A DNA stretch of 64,000 nucleotides from Metabacillus endolithicus (GTDB lineage: Bacteria > Bacillota > Bacilli > Bacillales > Bacillaceae): NCBI RefSeq assembly GCF_023078335.1, contig NZ_CP095550.1:3392001-3456000 (forward strand), read 5' to 3'. Positions 28,613-37,834 of this stretch are shown one piece after another (positions within the stretch are counted from its first letter, which is position 1; every line of letters begins with the position of its first letter). The translations under genes and the position numbers were made by a program. The notes under the pieces were generated by a model, which was not told where the DNA came from, did no database searches, and saw only the letters and a list, made by a program, of their open reading frames with translations.

Positions 28613-29185
28613 GTGATTGATACGAACAAAATGGTAGTGGAAGATTATCTTATTAACCGATTTACTATGGCCATTCTCCCTGGTGAAAATAGGTATATCA
28701 CTGAGGTACTGGAGCTTGAGCAAGATCTTACTGTTGGAAAACGCCCAATGGATGTTATTGACCAAAGTTGCAGATATTTTGGGAGTAGTTATAATGGCAG
28801 GAAGGAAGGGACTAAAGACTTAATGGGAATTACACATAAACCACCAATTGTAATTGACCCGACAAACTCAATTTACTTCTTCCCAACAACATCCTCCACA
28901 CGGCCGCATTGTGCATGGCTTTCACATAGTTTTGTGAAAGAATATGTAGGAACAATTGAAGACAATACTTGCATTACGTTTACAAATGGTAAAGTTATAA
29001 CGTTACCAATGTCAGTAGGGTCCTTTGAAAATCAACTTTTCCGCACAGCACAGTTAAGAACGATTATTTCTTCAAGAATTGAACAAGAACAAAGAAAAAT
29101 AAATATGCTTCTTTTTCCGAAAGGAGAGAAGGAAGTTAGTTCATTTTATGAACAAATGATAAGAGAAATGAATCGATTTCAATAA
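28613..29185 (+). CDS. comK: Competence transcription factor ComK
   Basis: ComK is the master activator of competence genes and binds AT-rich K-boxes. The 190-residue protein matches the family: VIDQSCRYFGSSYNGRKEGT in the middle and HCAWLSHSFVKEY. The start is GTG, after AAGAGGTG. The 130 bases upstream are AT-rich with A/T tracts that could be K-boxes, but no exact AAAA-N5-TTTT pair is clear. Position next to yhzC is as in B. subtilis. Confidence 0.95.
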   Translation: MIDTNKMVVEDYLINRFTMAILPGENRYITEVLELEQDLTVGKRPMDVIDQSCRYFGSSYNGRKEGTKDLMGITHKPPIVIDPTNSIYFFPTTSSTRPHCAWLSHSFVKEYVGTIEDNTCITFTNGKVITLPMSVGSFENQLFRTAQLRTIISSRIEQEQRKINMLLFPKGEKEVSSFYEQMIREMNRFQ

Positions 29186-29220
29186 TTAACCTTCATTGTG
29201 AATAAGATAGAATGAGACGA

Positions 29221-29248
29221 AGCTATCCGATTTGTGGGTAGCTTTTTC
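29221..29248 (+). terminator. Terminator after comK
   Basis: AGCTATCC and GGGTAGCT pair (one G-U), followed by TTTTT. Confidence 0.75.
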
Positions 29249-29347
29249 AGGGTCTACCTAACGCATAATGATTTTAACTAATAATGCAACATTTAGACAC
29301 GTTAATCCGTATTACTGCTAAGACATATGATGATAAAGGAGAATATG

Positions 29348-29533
29348 ATGTCATTTAAAAAGAGAAGAGAGAAACATTTACAAAAACGAAGAGCCAAAAG
29401 AAAGCATGATACTTATTCCTTATTCGATTTCTTTGCGGATGTTGTCTTTTATTTTCCTGAACTTATTTTTTTACCGTTTCGGATACTATGGTATGGATTA
29501 AGAGTCATATTTAGATTTTTTGATTGGACCTAG
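29348..29533 (+). CDS. Hypothetical small basic membrane-associated protein
   Basis: The 61-residue product has a very basic N-terminus (SFKKRREKHLQKRRAKRKHD) and an aromatic hydrophobic C-terminal half (about 24-58). ATG 29348 lies five bases after AAAGGAG; ATG 29345 is adjacent. It could be a membrane-attached microprotein. No family recognised. Confidence 0.65.
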   Translation: MSFKKRREKHLQKRRAKRKHDTYSLFDFFADVVFYFPELIFLPFRILWYGLRVIFRFFDWT

Positions 29534-29620
29534 TGTTGAAGTGCATTAGTTATTGAACTTATTTTCCTTTATTTTGGAAGTACTACTATTTGGGTTGATT
29601 TTGTGTGCTTTTCCCATGAT

Positions 29621-29980
29621 TTATTTTTCAGGTTTAAATAAATATAATTCCATAATTTCAGATACTTTGTTTCGAATTCTCGGATTAAAATAATTATGTT
29701 TTTCTTCATATCCGTTGTAAATAAAGGAATAAAGAGTGAATGCTTCGTCTCGTTCAACCTGATGAACTTTGATGTTTCGTTTTTGAAGTTCTCGCTTAAC
29801 GTCAGCCAAATCCTTTTGTACTAGTTTTAATGACTCTTCGACAATAGATAAATATGGACGATGTAATTTAAATGGACTTTGTTGAATAACTGCTAAATCT
29901 CTATTAAAAATTGAAACAGCCATCGGTAAATAAATTGCTTGTTCGATCATGTCTCGAACGTCACTTGGTATTCTTGTCAC
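29621..29980 (-). CDS. yhjD: YhjD-like conserved hypothetical protein
   Basis: This 119-residue protein has no signal or membrane segment. Long helices are predicted in VEESLKLVQKDLADVKRELQ (about 46-65). GTG start, eight bases after GGGGG. I assign YhjD from its length and its place before yhjE and sipV; the function is unknown. Confidence 0.7.
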   Translation of the reverse strand: MTRIPSDVRDMIEQAIYLPMAVSIFNRDLAVIQQSPFKLHRPYLSIVEESLKLVQKDLADVKRELQKRNIKVHQVERDEAFTLYSFIYNGYEEKHNYFNPRIRNKVSEIMELYLFKPEK

Positions 29981-30138
29981 AGAAATGCCCCCTATCGGTT
30001 CAGAACATTTGTTCGTATTTAATTATAATTGAATCTTAATAAATTCGCAAGTATGACAAACTTAGTAAGTACCTGTATCTTTTAAGTTTTAACATAAGTG
30101 TGTACAATAGATACAAAGGATTTTACAAGGAGTATAAG

Positions 30139-30756
30139 ATGAACTTTGAGACGTTACAGGACATTTTTACATTAGAATATTTAATGGAGCTATTTGAGAC
30201 CTATCGTTCATTTGGTCCATTTTTCGCGATATTATTACCAATGTTAGAAGCCTTTTTTCCATTTTTACCACTAGTTGTCTTTATTGTTGCCAATGTAAAT
30301 TCATTTGGACTATGGATGGGATTTTTTTTATCTTGGATTGGGGCTTGTTTAGGTGCTATTATTGTATTCGTTATAATGAGGAAACTTGGCGAATGGAGAG
30401 TTTTTAAGAGCCTGAAAGAAAAAAAGGGAATTAAAAAGCTGTTAACCTGGATTGAAAGAAGAGGATTTAGTCCGCTTTTTCTAATTCTTTGTTTTCCGTT
30501 TACTCCGTCAGCAGCGATTAATGTTGTTGCAGGTTTGTCCAGAATTAGTTACTGGCAGTTTATATTGGCAGTTCTATCGGGTAAACTAGTCATGATTTTC
30601 TTGGTAAGTTTTATCGGGCAGGATCTGCACGCTCTTATAACAAAACCAATTCGATCTGTTATAGCAGGAGTTGTAATCTTTTTACTGTGGTTCATTGGAA
30701 AAAGAGTGGAAAAAAGATTGAATACTACCATGACGGTTGAGAAAAAAGAACACTAA
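30139..30756 (+). CDS. yhjE: TVP38/TMEM64 (VTT-domain) membrane protein YhjE
   Basis: About six membrane segments in 205 residues, with the VTT/DedA-like core: LEAFFPFLPLVVFIVAN, then GAIIVFVIMRKLG and FSPLFLILCFPFTPSAAINVVAG. DedA-superfamily members are linked to lipid or undecaprenyl-phosphate transport; the role here is not known. ATG 30139 follows AAGGAG at good distance; a codon at 30100 in the same frame has no ribosome binding site. sipV begins 15 bases downstream, so they are co-transcribed. Confidence 0.88.
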   Translation: MNFETLQDIFTLEYLMELFETYRSFGPFFAILLPMLEAFFPFLPLVVFIVANVNSFGLWMGFFLSWIGACLGAIIVFVIMRKLGEWRVFKSLKEKKGIKKLLTWIERRGFSPLFLILCFPFTPSAAINVVAGLSRISYWQFILAVLSGKLVMIFLVSFIGQDLHALITKPIRSVIAGVVIFLLWFIGKRVEKRLNTTMTVEKKEH

Positions 30757-30771
30757 CCTTTAGGAGGTTAT

Positions 30772-31275
30772 ATGAAAAAGCGTAAAATTGCTTTTACGGC
30801 AGTAGGAGTATGTTTAACGGCTATTATTGTGAAAAACTTGATCTTTGTTGAATATAAGGTAGAGGGAGTTTCCATGCAGCCAACATATGAGGAAGGAAGA
30901 TTGCTGTCTATTAACAAGTTAAGCTTATATTTTTCCTCGTTAAAGAGATTTGATGTAGTCGTATTTCAACTCCCGAATAGTGACGACATTTATGTGAAAA
31001 GAGTGATTGGTCTCCCGGGTGATGAACTTCATTATAAGGATGATCAGCTTTATGTAAATGGAAAGGCTGTAAATGAACCTTTTCTTTCTCCCGAAGATCT
31101 TGATGTTACGAAGCAGACAGGAAACTTTACGCTCGAGGATATTATAGATAAGGGAACAATACCAAAAGGTTATATATTTGTTATAGGTGACAACCGTATT
31201 CAAAGCCGGGACAGTCGTCATTTTGGTTTAGTGAAAATGGATGATGTCATAGGAATTGTAGGTAATGAAGAATAA
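30772..31275 (+). CDS. sipV: Type I signal peptidase SipV
   Basis: This membrane serine protease cleaves signal peptides. It has one N-terminal membrane segment (about 7-26), catalytic Ser34 in GVSMQPT and catalytic Lys76 in YVKRVIGLPGD. Boxes D and E follow as YVNGKAVNEPF and VIGDNRIQSRDSRHFG. Length is 167 residues, like SipV. AGGAGG precedes the ATG. Confidence 0.93.
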   Translation: MKKRKIAFTAVGVCLTAIIVKNLIFVEYKVEGVSMQPTYEEGRLLSINKLSLYFSSLKRFDVVVFQLPNSDDIYVKRVIGLPGDELHYKDDQLYVNGKAVNEPFLSPEDLDVTKQTGNFTLEDIIDKGTIPKGYIFVIGDNRIQSRDSRHFGLVKMDDVIGIVGNEE

Positions 31276-31319
31276 TGCTAACTCAACTTGTTTATAACTT
31301 GTGGAGTTAGCATTTTTTG
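31274..31319 (+). terminator. Terminator after sipV
   Basis: AATGCTAACTC and GAGTTAGCATT (11 bp, perfect), then TTTTTT. Confidence 0.92.
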
Positions 31320-31346
31320 ATGATAAAGGGAGGGCGTGTGCTATTG

Positions 31347-31640
31347 TTCATAGGGGTGATGAACGACAAAAGTGTTGAGGGAAGAGCGAGTGGTGTCGTT
31401 CATAGGGCGATGAACGACAAAACCCAGATAAAAACAGTCGCAGACGGTCATCATAAGCCAGATGAAAACCAAAACCCAGATAAAAACAGTCGCAGACGGT
31501 CTTCATAAGCCAAATGAAGACCAAACCCCAGATAGAATCAGTCGCAGACGGTTTTTGATAAGCCAAATGAAGACCAAAATCCAAATAGAATCCCTCCCAG
31601 ATGGTCTTCAAAAGCCCGGATGATGAAGCCCAGCCCAATA
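31347..31640. repeat. Palindromic tandem array, locus 1 (about 52-bp period, degenerate)
   Basis: Five to six units with ATGAA starts at 31359, 31410, 31462, 31514, 31567 and about 31620 (steps 51, 52, 52, 53, 53). The best unit has GGTCTTCAT-AAGCCAA-ATGAAGACC. The linker is CCCAGATAAAAACAGTCGCA and variants. An early unit instead reads GTCGTTCAT-AGGGCG-ATGAACGAC, a paired change that keeps the stem. The rest of the gap to the thiolase gene (31641-31775) is AT-rich leader. The open frames across it, on either strand, are not genes. Confidence 0.85.
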
Positions 31641-31775
31641 GAACCCCCAATCAATCAAAATATAAAAACTCAAACATACACAAAGAAGAAAAATTCCCTA
31701 ATATTTCTATTAAACTATATTATAATGAAAGTAATGAGCGATGCCTCAGAAATATAAAATTAGGGGGATGGAGAA

Positions 31776-32948
31776 ATGCGGGAGGTAGTGATTACTTCAG
31801 CTGTGCGAACACCTATCGGTTCTTTTGGAGGCGCTTTCAAAGATCTGTTGCCTACACAATTGGCTGTACCTGTTTTAGACGAGGTTGTAAAAAGAAGTAA
31901 GCTTCAAAAGCAGGATGTGGAAGAAGTGATTTTAGGTCATTGTATCCAAAGGACAGATGAACCTAATACAGCTAGGACAGCGGCTCTATTAGCTGAATTT
32001 CCTGATACAACAACGGGGTATACGATCCAGCGACAGTGTGCATCAGGGTTGCAGGCTATTTTATCTGCTGCTATGCAAATTCAAACAGGACATTCGAATA
32101 TTGTGATAGCAGGCGGAGTGGAGGTAATGAGCTCAAGTCCATACTTACTTAAGCAGCATCGATGGGGATCACGTCTTCAGCATGGCCAGGTAACAGACAG
32201 TGTGTGGGAAATATTAGAGGATCCAATTCACCATATTATGATGGGGGAAACAGCTGAAAATGTGGCAGAGGAATATGGTATTACAAGAAAAGAGCAGGAT
32301 GAACTTGCATTATCAAGTCATAATCGTGCTTTAGCGGCAATTGAAAGTGGAAAGTTTGCAGAAGAAATCTTGCCAATAAGTGTGAAAACACGTAAAGGAG
32401 AAAATATTGTTTCTCAAGATGAGGGGCCACGACAGGTTACAAGTGAAAAGCTTGCGGCTCTAGCACCGATTTTTAAGGAGAACGGAACGGTTACAGCTGG
32501 GAATGCTTCTTCCTTGAATGACGGCGCAGCTGCACTTGTTTTAATGGCAAAGGAAGAAGCGGAAAAAAGAGGCTTAGCTATTTTAGCAAAAATATCCCAC
32601 TATTCTGTAGCAGGGGTAGATCCAAAAGTAATGGGAATCGGTCCTGTTCCAGCCATTCAAAAGGGGTTAGCATCATTAAATTGGTCTGTTCAGGATCTAG
32701 ACGTTGTTGAAATAAATGAAGCCTTCGCTGCTCAATATCTTGCTGTAGAGAAACAGCTGGAACTGGATAGAGAAAAAGTCAATGTTAATGGAAGTGGAAT
32801 TAGTTTGGGGCATCCAATTGGCTGTACAGGTTCTCGTATTGTTGTTAGTCTTTTACATGAGATGCAAAGAAGAGAGGCACAAAAAGGTCTTGCTTCATTA
32901 TGTGTAGGTGGTGGCATAGGGGTAGCGCTGTTTATGGAAAGAGACTAA
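31776..32948 (+). CDS. Acetyl-CoA C-acetyltransferase / thiolase
   Basis: This thiolase condenses or cleaves acyl-CoA thioesters. The acyl-accepting Cys88 is in QRQCASGLQAI. NEAFAAQ, GHPIGCTGSRI (catalytic His) and SLCVGGGIGVALF (second Cys) are all present. The 390 residues are the usual length. AGGGGGATGGAG precedes the ATG. It resembles B. subtilis YhfS/MmgA-type enzymes; whether its role is beta-oxidation or acetoacetyl-CoA synthesis cannot be told. Confidence 0.93.
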   Translation: MREVVITSAVRTPIGSFGGAFKDLLPTQLAVPVLDEVVKRSKLQKQDVEEVILGHCIQRTDEPNTARTAALLAEFPDTTTGYTIQRQCASGLQAILSAAMQIQTGHSNIVIAGGVEVMSSSPYLLKQHRWGSRLQHGQVTDSVWEILEDPIHHIMMGETAENVAEEYGITRKEQDELALSSHNRALAAIESGKFAEEILPISVKTRKGENIVSQDEGPRQVTSEKLAALAPIFKENGTVTAGNASSLNDGAAALVLMAKEEAEKRGLAILAKISHYSVAGVDPKVMGIGPVPAIQKGLASLNWSVQDLDVVEINEAFAAQYLAVEKQLELDREKVNVNGSGISLGHPIGCTGSRIVVSLLHEMQRREAQKGLASLCVGGGIGVALFMERD

Positions 32949-32957
32949 CAAATAGTC

Positions 32958-32986
32958 AGAGGCTGAGATTCTTCAGTCTCTAATTT
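32958..32986. terminator. Terminator between the thiolase and MFS genes
   Basis: AGAGGCTGA and TCAGTCTCT pair (one G-U), then AATTTTG. It lies between convergent genes. Confidence 0.65.
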
Positions 32987-34114
32987 TGTTTTGAGTCAAT
33001 TTGTTATAACTTAGTAAAAAAATGAATGCAATTCCAAACAAAACAATAAATAAAAGAAGTACATATTGAAAAGATAAAAGGTTTGCAACGAGTGGGCCAA
33101 TGCTTGCACCTGTTAATAAGGTAAATGAGTACAAAGAAATAGCTGTTGGGCGTTTATCTCCGGCCAATTCGCCGATAAATGTAATGAGTGAAGGAATAAA
33201 AATAGAGACAGCAGAGACAAAGAATAGTGATAAGATGGTGATTATTATTAGGTGTTTGGTTAATATCATGAGTACAAAGGAAGAGATGATAATCGCTATG
33301 CAAGTAAGCAAAATATTAATGAGGGAATATTTTTTAATCCAAAAGCTGCTGAATAAAGAAAGCGGCGTACCAATTAAGGCAATACATCGACTGTAAAAAA
33401 GTTCTTTTTCTTGTTCAACATAGTATTGAGCAAATTCTTCGTATATAGAAACAAATGACATTAGAGTAATAAAGGTTATGCTAAGTCCTAAAATGAGTGG
33501 GGTTTGAAAAAGTCTACCTGTAGTGAAGGTGTCAACAGGTTTCCCTTTCTTTTGAACTAGCACATCAGGAAGAAGATAGAAGGCACCGAGAGACAAACAT
33601 AAATAACATACCCCGAAGAAATAAAAAAAACGAGCCGCCAATCTAATACATTCACAGTTAGTGAACTAATCAGTTGTCCAATAATACCAGCCATTAAAAA
33701 CCCTGTATTAATGATCGCAATAATGAATGTTCTTCTGTTTACTGTAAACGCATCAAAGCAATAAGCATAAGCAACAGGGGCAAAGCTTCCTAACACAAAT
33801 CCTTGAAGTCCTCTAGAAAGGTAAAAACTTGTGAGTGAAGTGGAAAAGGTGATCATTAGCGTTAAGCAAAAGGAGGCAATCATGCCGAAAAATAATACAT
33901 TTCTTTTTGAAAATGAAGCTGATATAGGACCAAAGCATAGTAGTCCTGTTGCGTAACAAAACGTAAAGATTGTACTTGAAAAAACAGCTTCATCATATGT
34001 AATCGACAGCCCTTCTGCAAGTTCAGTATAAATCGGAATAAGTAAATAAATATTACTAGCCACACAAACAGCCGCAAACCAGAAAAACAGTTCCACGATA
34101 CGATCCTTCATCAT
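32973..34114 (-). pseudogene. MFS transporter, frameshifted
   Basis: A major-facilitator membrane transporter with about twelve segments. The N-terminal half reads FSKRNVLFFGMIASFCLTL and LSRGLQGFVLGSFAPVAYAY (MFS loop and segment motifs). The C-terminal half follows in another frame. The break is in a run of eight A on the plus strand (33624-33631); a ninth would give LVFFYFFGVCYLCLSLGAFY. Start 34114 lies six bases after AGGAGG. Repaired length is about 380 residues. The substrate is unknown. The homopolymer break suggests sequence error. Confidence 0.85.
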
Positions 34115-34342
34115 CACATACCTCCTAATGATAATGTATGTTCCGAGAGTAATAGAGGTGTATTCCTCATACAAAAGTTGGTAGAGATGAAAAATGGAAT
34201 TTGCCTGTAAAGTAAAGTAAAATAGTAAGAGATAGATAGAACGAAAATTAATACTAAAAAACTACCACGCTGCTTTTAGTTGTGGTATTTGTTTTTTCAT
34301 ATAGGAACTAATAACACTCTAAAACGTAAGTGGGGAATAAAC

Positions 34343-37300
34343 ATGAGTATTCAATTTATTTTGGGGCGTTCTGGAACCGGGAAAACAGAGACGATTTTAA
34401 ACGAAATAAGAGACAGGCTCTTTCAAGAACCAATTGGCCGTCCAATTATTTATCTCGTACCAGACCAAATGACGTTTGGAGCAGAATATGAGTTAATACG
34501 TACACCAAATTTAGGTGGGATGATTCGTGCACAAACATTTAGCTTTAGTCGTTTAGCTTGGAGAGTTTTACAGGAAACAGGGGGAATGACTCGTCATCAT
34601 TTATCTGGTACTGGAATTCAAATGCTTCTCCGAAAACTCGTTGAGGAGTATAAACAAGATTTTAAAGTATTCGCCAAAGCAAGTGATAAAAATGGCTTTA
34701 TTGAACAGCTGGAAGTAATGTTAACAGAATTTAAACGATATTGCTTATCACCTCAAGAGTTGGAAGAATTTGTAGCAAATGCTCAAACCGAGCATGATCG
34801 TAAATCATTAACCGATAAACTTCATGACATGGCCATTCTTTATAAACAACTGGAAATTCAATTAAGTCATAAATACGTAGATTCTGAGGATTATTTGAAG
34901 CTATTAGCTGAAAAAGTAGAAAACTCAAGTTATTTACAATCTGCTGATATTTATATTGATGGCTTTCATAGCTTTACGCCACAAGAATACGAAGTGGTTG
35001 CTGCCTTAATGAAGCATGCGCAAAATGTAAAGATTGCTCTTACTGCAGATAAAGCATATAAGGAATTCCTGCCTCATGAATTGCACTTATTTCAAATGAC
35101 AGGAAAAACGTACAATACGATTCTCAAGCTGGCTACTGAAGCAGGTAAACAAGTGGATGAGCCGATACTTCTTAAAGAACAGCATCGCTATGCTGGTAGT
35201 CAATCGTTACAACATTTAGAAGCATTTTATGATATAAGACCAACAACTGTTTTTGATCAAGATCCTGGTGTTACGATTTATCAGGCTGCAAATCGCCGCT
35301 CTGAGGTTGAAGGAATTGCAAGGGAAATTCAATCACTTATTAGAAATGGTCAATATCGTTATCGTGATCTTGCTCTGCTTATACGGAATTCCAATGATTA
35401 TCGTGATGTGATTGAACAGGTATTCCGTGATTATGAAGTCCCGTTTTTTATTGATCAAAAGCGTTCTATGCTCAATCATCCGTTAGTAGAGTTAATCCGC
35501 TCCACAATCGAGATTATCAATGGGTTTTGGCGTTATGAAGCGGTGTTTCGAGCAGTGAAAACAGAGTTGCTGTTTCCAACTGAAAAAGACAAATATGTTA
35601 TGAGAGAAGATATGGACTTATTAGAAAACTATGTTCTTTCGTATGGCATTCAAGGATCAAAGTGGACAAATGGAGATCGTTTCCGTTACCGCCGTTTCTA
35701 TTCTCTTGATGATGAATTTGTTGTCACAGATGATGAAAAAGAAATGGAGGACAAGCTAAATCAGTTACGAGAGCTTATTGTTCAACCAATTCAAACTCTG
35801 CATAAAAGGTTAAAGAAAAGTCAAAATGGTCAAGAGATGGCAGAAGCTTTGTTTCTTTATTTAGAAGAATTGCACATTCCCAAAAAGCTTGAAGCACTTC
35901 GGATTGCAGCAGAAGAAAAAGGTTTGTTATTAGAAGCGAGAGAGCATGATCAGGTTTGGCAGGCCGTTATAAACTTATTAGACGAGTTTGTTGAAATGAT
36001 GGCGGAAGAGCCTGTGTCTTTAAAGCTTTTCTCAGAGATGCTTGAAACGGGTCTTGAGTCAATGAAATTCTCGTTAGTGCCACCAGCCATTGACCAGGTG
36101 TTGATTGCAGATCTTGAAAAATCCAGGTTTTTCAACGTGAAGTGCTCATTTATTGTTGGAGTAAATGATGGCGTTATTCCTGCTAGACCAAAGGAGGAAG
36201 GCATTTTAACAGAAGACGATCGAGAGGCTCTTCATTATCAGGGAGTAAATCTTGCACCAACCGCAAGACAGCAGCTTCTTGATGAAAACTTTATCATTTA
36301 TATGGCATTATCAAGTTCTTCTGAAAAATTATATCTCTCCTATGCGATGGCTGATGAAGAAGGAAAGGCATTGTTGCCTTCTGTCATTATCAAGCGAATG
36401 GAAGAAATGTTTCCAACAATAAAGCAGCAGCGATTGTTAAATGAGCCTGAGCAGCTTTCTCCAAAAGAGCAGCTCTCGTTCATCGTAAACCAGCATGTAA
36501 CACTTTCTTATGTTACATCTCAATTGCAATCGTGGAAAAGAGGATATCCGATTCACTCATTATGGTGGGATGCTTATAACTACTTTGTATCATCCGACAA
36601 TCAACAACTAACGCAAAAGGTGCTAAGCAGTTTAACGTATGAAAACAAGCCAGAACAGCTAGAAACATCTGTTAGTCGTGAGCTATATGGTGAACATATT
36701 CAAGGAAGTGTGTCGCGAATGGAGAAATTCAACAGCTGCCCATTCTCTCATTTTGCTTCACATGGTTTAAAGCTAAGAGAAAGACAGTTTTTCAAGCTTG
36801 AGGCACCTGATATAGGGCAAATGTTCCACTCTGCCTTGAAACTGATTTCTGATCGCTTACATCAATTAAAGTTGGATTGGAAAGAGTTAACGAAGGATCA
36901 ATGTGAGCGACTTTCTAATGATGCGGTTGAGCAGCTTGCACCAAGATTGCAAAAAGAAATCCTGTTAAGCTCCAATCGTTATCATTATATCAAGCGAAAG
37001 CTACAGAAAATTCTTGCTCGGGCATCATCCATTCTAAGTGAACACGCAAAGGCGAGTGGCTTTGCACCAGTCGGCCTAGAGCTCGGCTTTGGTAAAGGTG
37101 GGGAACTACCACCAATTCGTTTTACATTGCCAAATGGTTGTACGATGGAGGTAGCCGGAAGAATTGATAGAGTTGATAAAGCAACAGGATCAAATGGTGT
37201 ACTGTTAAGAATTGTTGACTATAAGTCGAGTGAAAAAAATGTACAGCTTTCTGAGGTTTATTATGGTTTAGCTCTTCAAATGCTCACCTATTTAGATGTT

Positions 37301-37834
37301 ATTATTTCAAACTCAAAGCTGTGGCTTGGAATTGAAGCTACTCCTGCCGGGGTATTATATTTCCATGTTCATGATCCGATGATTCAGGCTTCATCTCTTT
37401 TACCGGAAGAAAAGCTTGATGATGAAATTTTTAAAAAGTTTAAAATGAAAGGACTTTTACTCGGTGATGAGGAAGCAGTGAAAATGATGGATCATTCTCT
37501 TACTGAAGGAAGCAGTTCAAACATTATTGCAGCCGGTTTGAAAAAGGATGGAGGATTCCGCTCAACATCCTCTATAGCGAGTGAAGCTGAATTTGAATTA
37601 TTACGTCATCATGTGCGATCTACTTTCAAGAAAATTGGAACGAATATTACAGATGGAATAATCGATATTAGCCCTTATAAGCTTAAGGATAAAATGCCAT
37701 GTACGTATTGTGAATATAAGTCTGTATGTCAATTTGATGAATCGTTAGAGGAAAATAACTACCGCATCTTAAAAAGTGAAAAAAATGATGAGGTGTTAAA
37801 ACGAATGAGAGAGGAGGCTGGAGTTGATGAGTGA
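34343..37834 (+). CDS. addB: ATP-dependent helicase/deoxyribonuclease subunit B, AddB
   Basis: AddB pairs with AddA to resect double-strand DNA ends and recognise Chi. It has Walker A GRSGTGKT at residues 8-15. The C-terminal nuclease domain contains [20 protein letters not shown]. Four iron-sulphur cysteines are visible: one in [10 protein letters not shown] and three in [11 protein letters not shown] chose ATG 34343 after TGGGGA; an upstream in-frame codon at 34280 has no ribosome binding site. The 1163 residues are the family length. It overlaps addA by eight bases. Confidence 0.96.
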   Translation: MSIQFILGRSGTGKTETILNEIRDRLFQEPIGRPIIYLVPDQMTFGAEYELIRTPNLGGMIRAQTFSFSRLAWRVLQETGGMTRHHLSGTGIQMLLRKLVEEYKQDFKVFAKASDKNGFIEQLEVMLTEFKRYCLSPQELEEFVANAQTEHDRKSLTDKLHDMAILYKQLEIQLSHKYVDSEDYLKLLAEKVENSSYLQSADIYIDGFHSFTPQEYEVVAALMKHAQNVKIALTADKAYKEFLPHELHLFQMTGKTYNTILKLATEAGKQVDEPILLKEQHRYAGSQSLQHLEAFYDIRPTTVFDQDPGVTIYQAANRRSEVEGIAREIQSLIRNGQYRYRDLALLIRNSNDYRDVIEQVFRDYEVPFFIDQKRSMLNHPLVELIRSTIEIINGFWRYEAVFRAVKTELLFPTEKDKYVMREDMDLLENYVLSYGIQGSKWTNGDRFRYRRFYSLDDEFVVTDDEKEMEDKLNQLRELIVQPIQTLHKRLKKSQNGQEMAEALFLYLEELHIPKKLEALRIAAEEKGLLLEAREHDQVWQAVINLLDEFVEMMAEEPVSLKLFSEMLETGLESMKFSLVPPAIDQVLIADLEKSRFFNVKCSFIVGVNDGVIPARPKEEGILTEDDREALHYQGVNLAPTARQQLLDENFIIYMALSSSSEKLYLSYAMADEEGKALLPSVIIKRMEEMFPTIKQQRLLNEPEQLSPKEQLSFIVNQHVTLSYVTSQLQSWKRGYPIHSLWWDAYNYFVSSDNQQLTQKVLSSLTYENKPEQLETSVSRELYGEHIQGSVSRMEKFNSCPFSHFASHGLKLRERQFFKLEAPDIGQMFHSALKLISDRLHQLKLDWKELTKDQCERLSNDAVEQLAPRLQKEILLSSNRYHYIKRKLQKILARASSILSEHAKASGFAPVGLELGFGKGGELPPIRFTLPNGCTMEVAGRIDRVDKATGSNGVLLRIVDYKSSEKNVQLSEVYYGLALQMLTYLDVIISNSKLWLGIEATPAGVLYFHVHDPMIQASSLLPEEKLDDEIFKKFKMKGLLLGDEEAVKMMDHSLTEGSSSNIIAAGLKKDGGFRSTSSIASEAEFELLRHHVRSTFKKIGTNITDGIIDISPYKLKDKMPCTYCEYKSVCQFDESLEENNYRILKSEKNDEVLKRMREEAGVDE

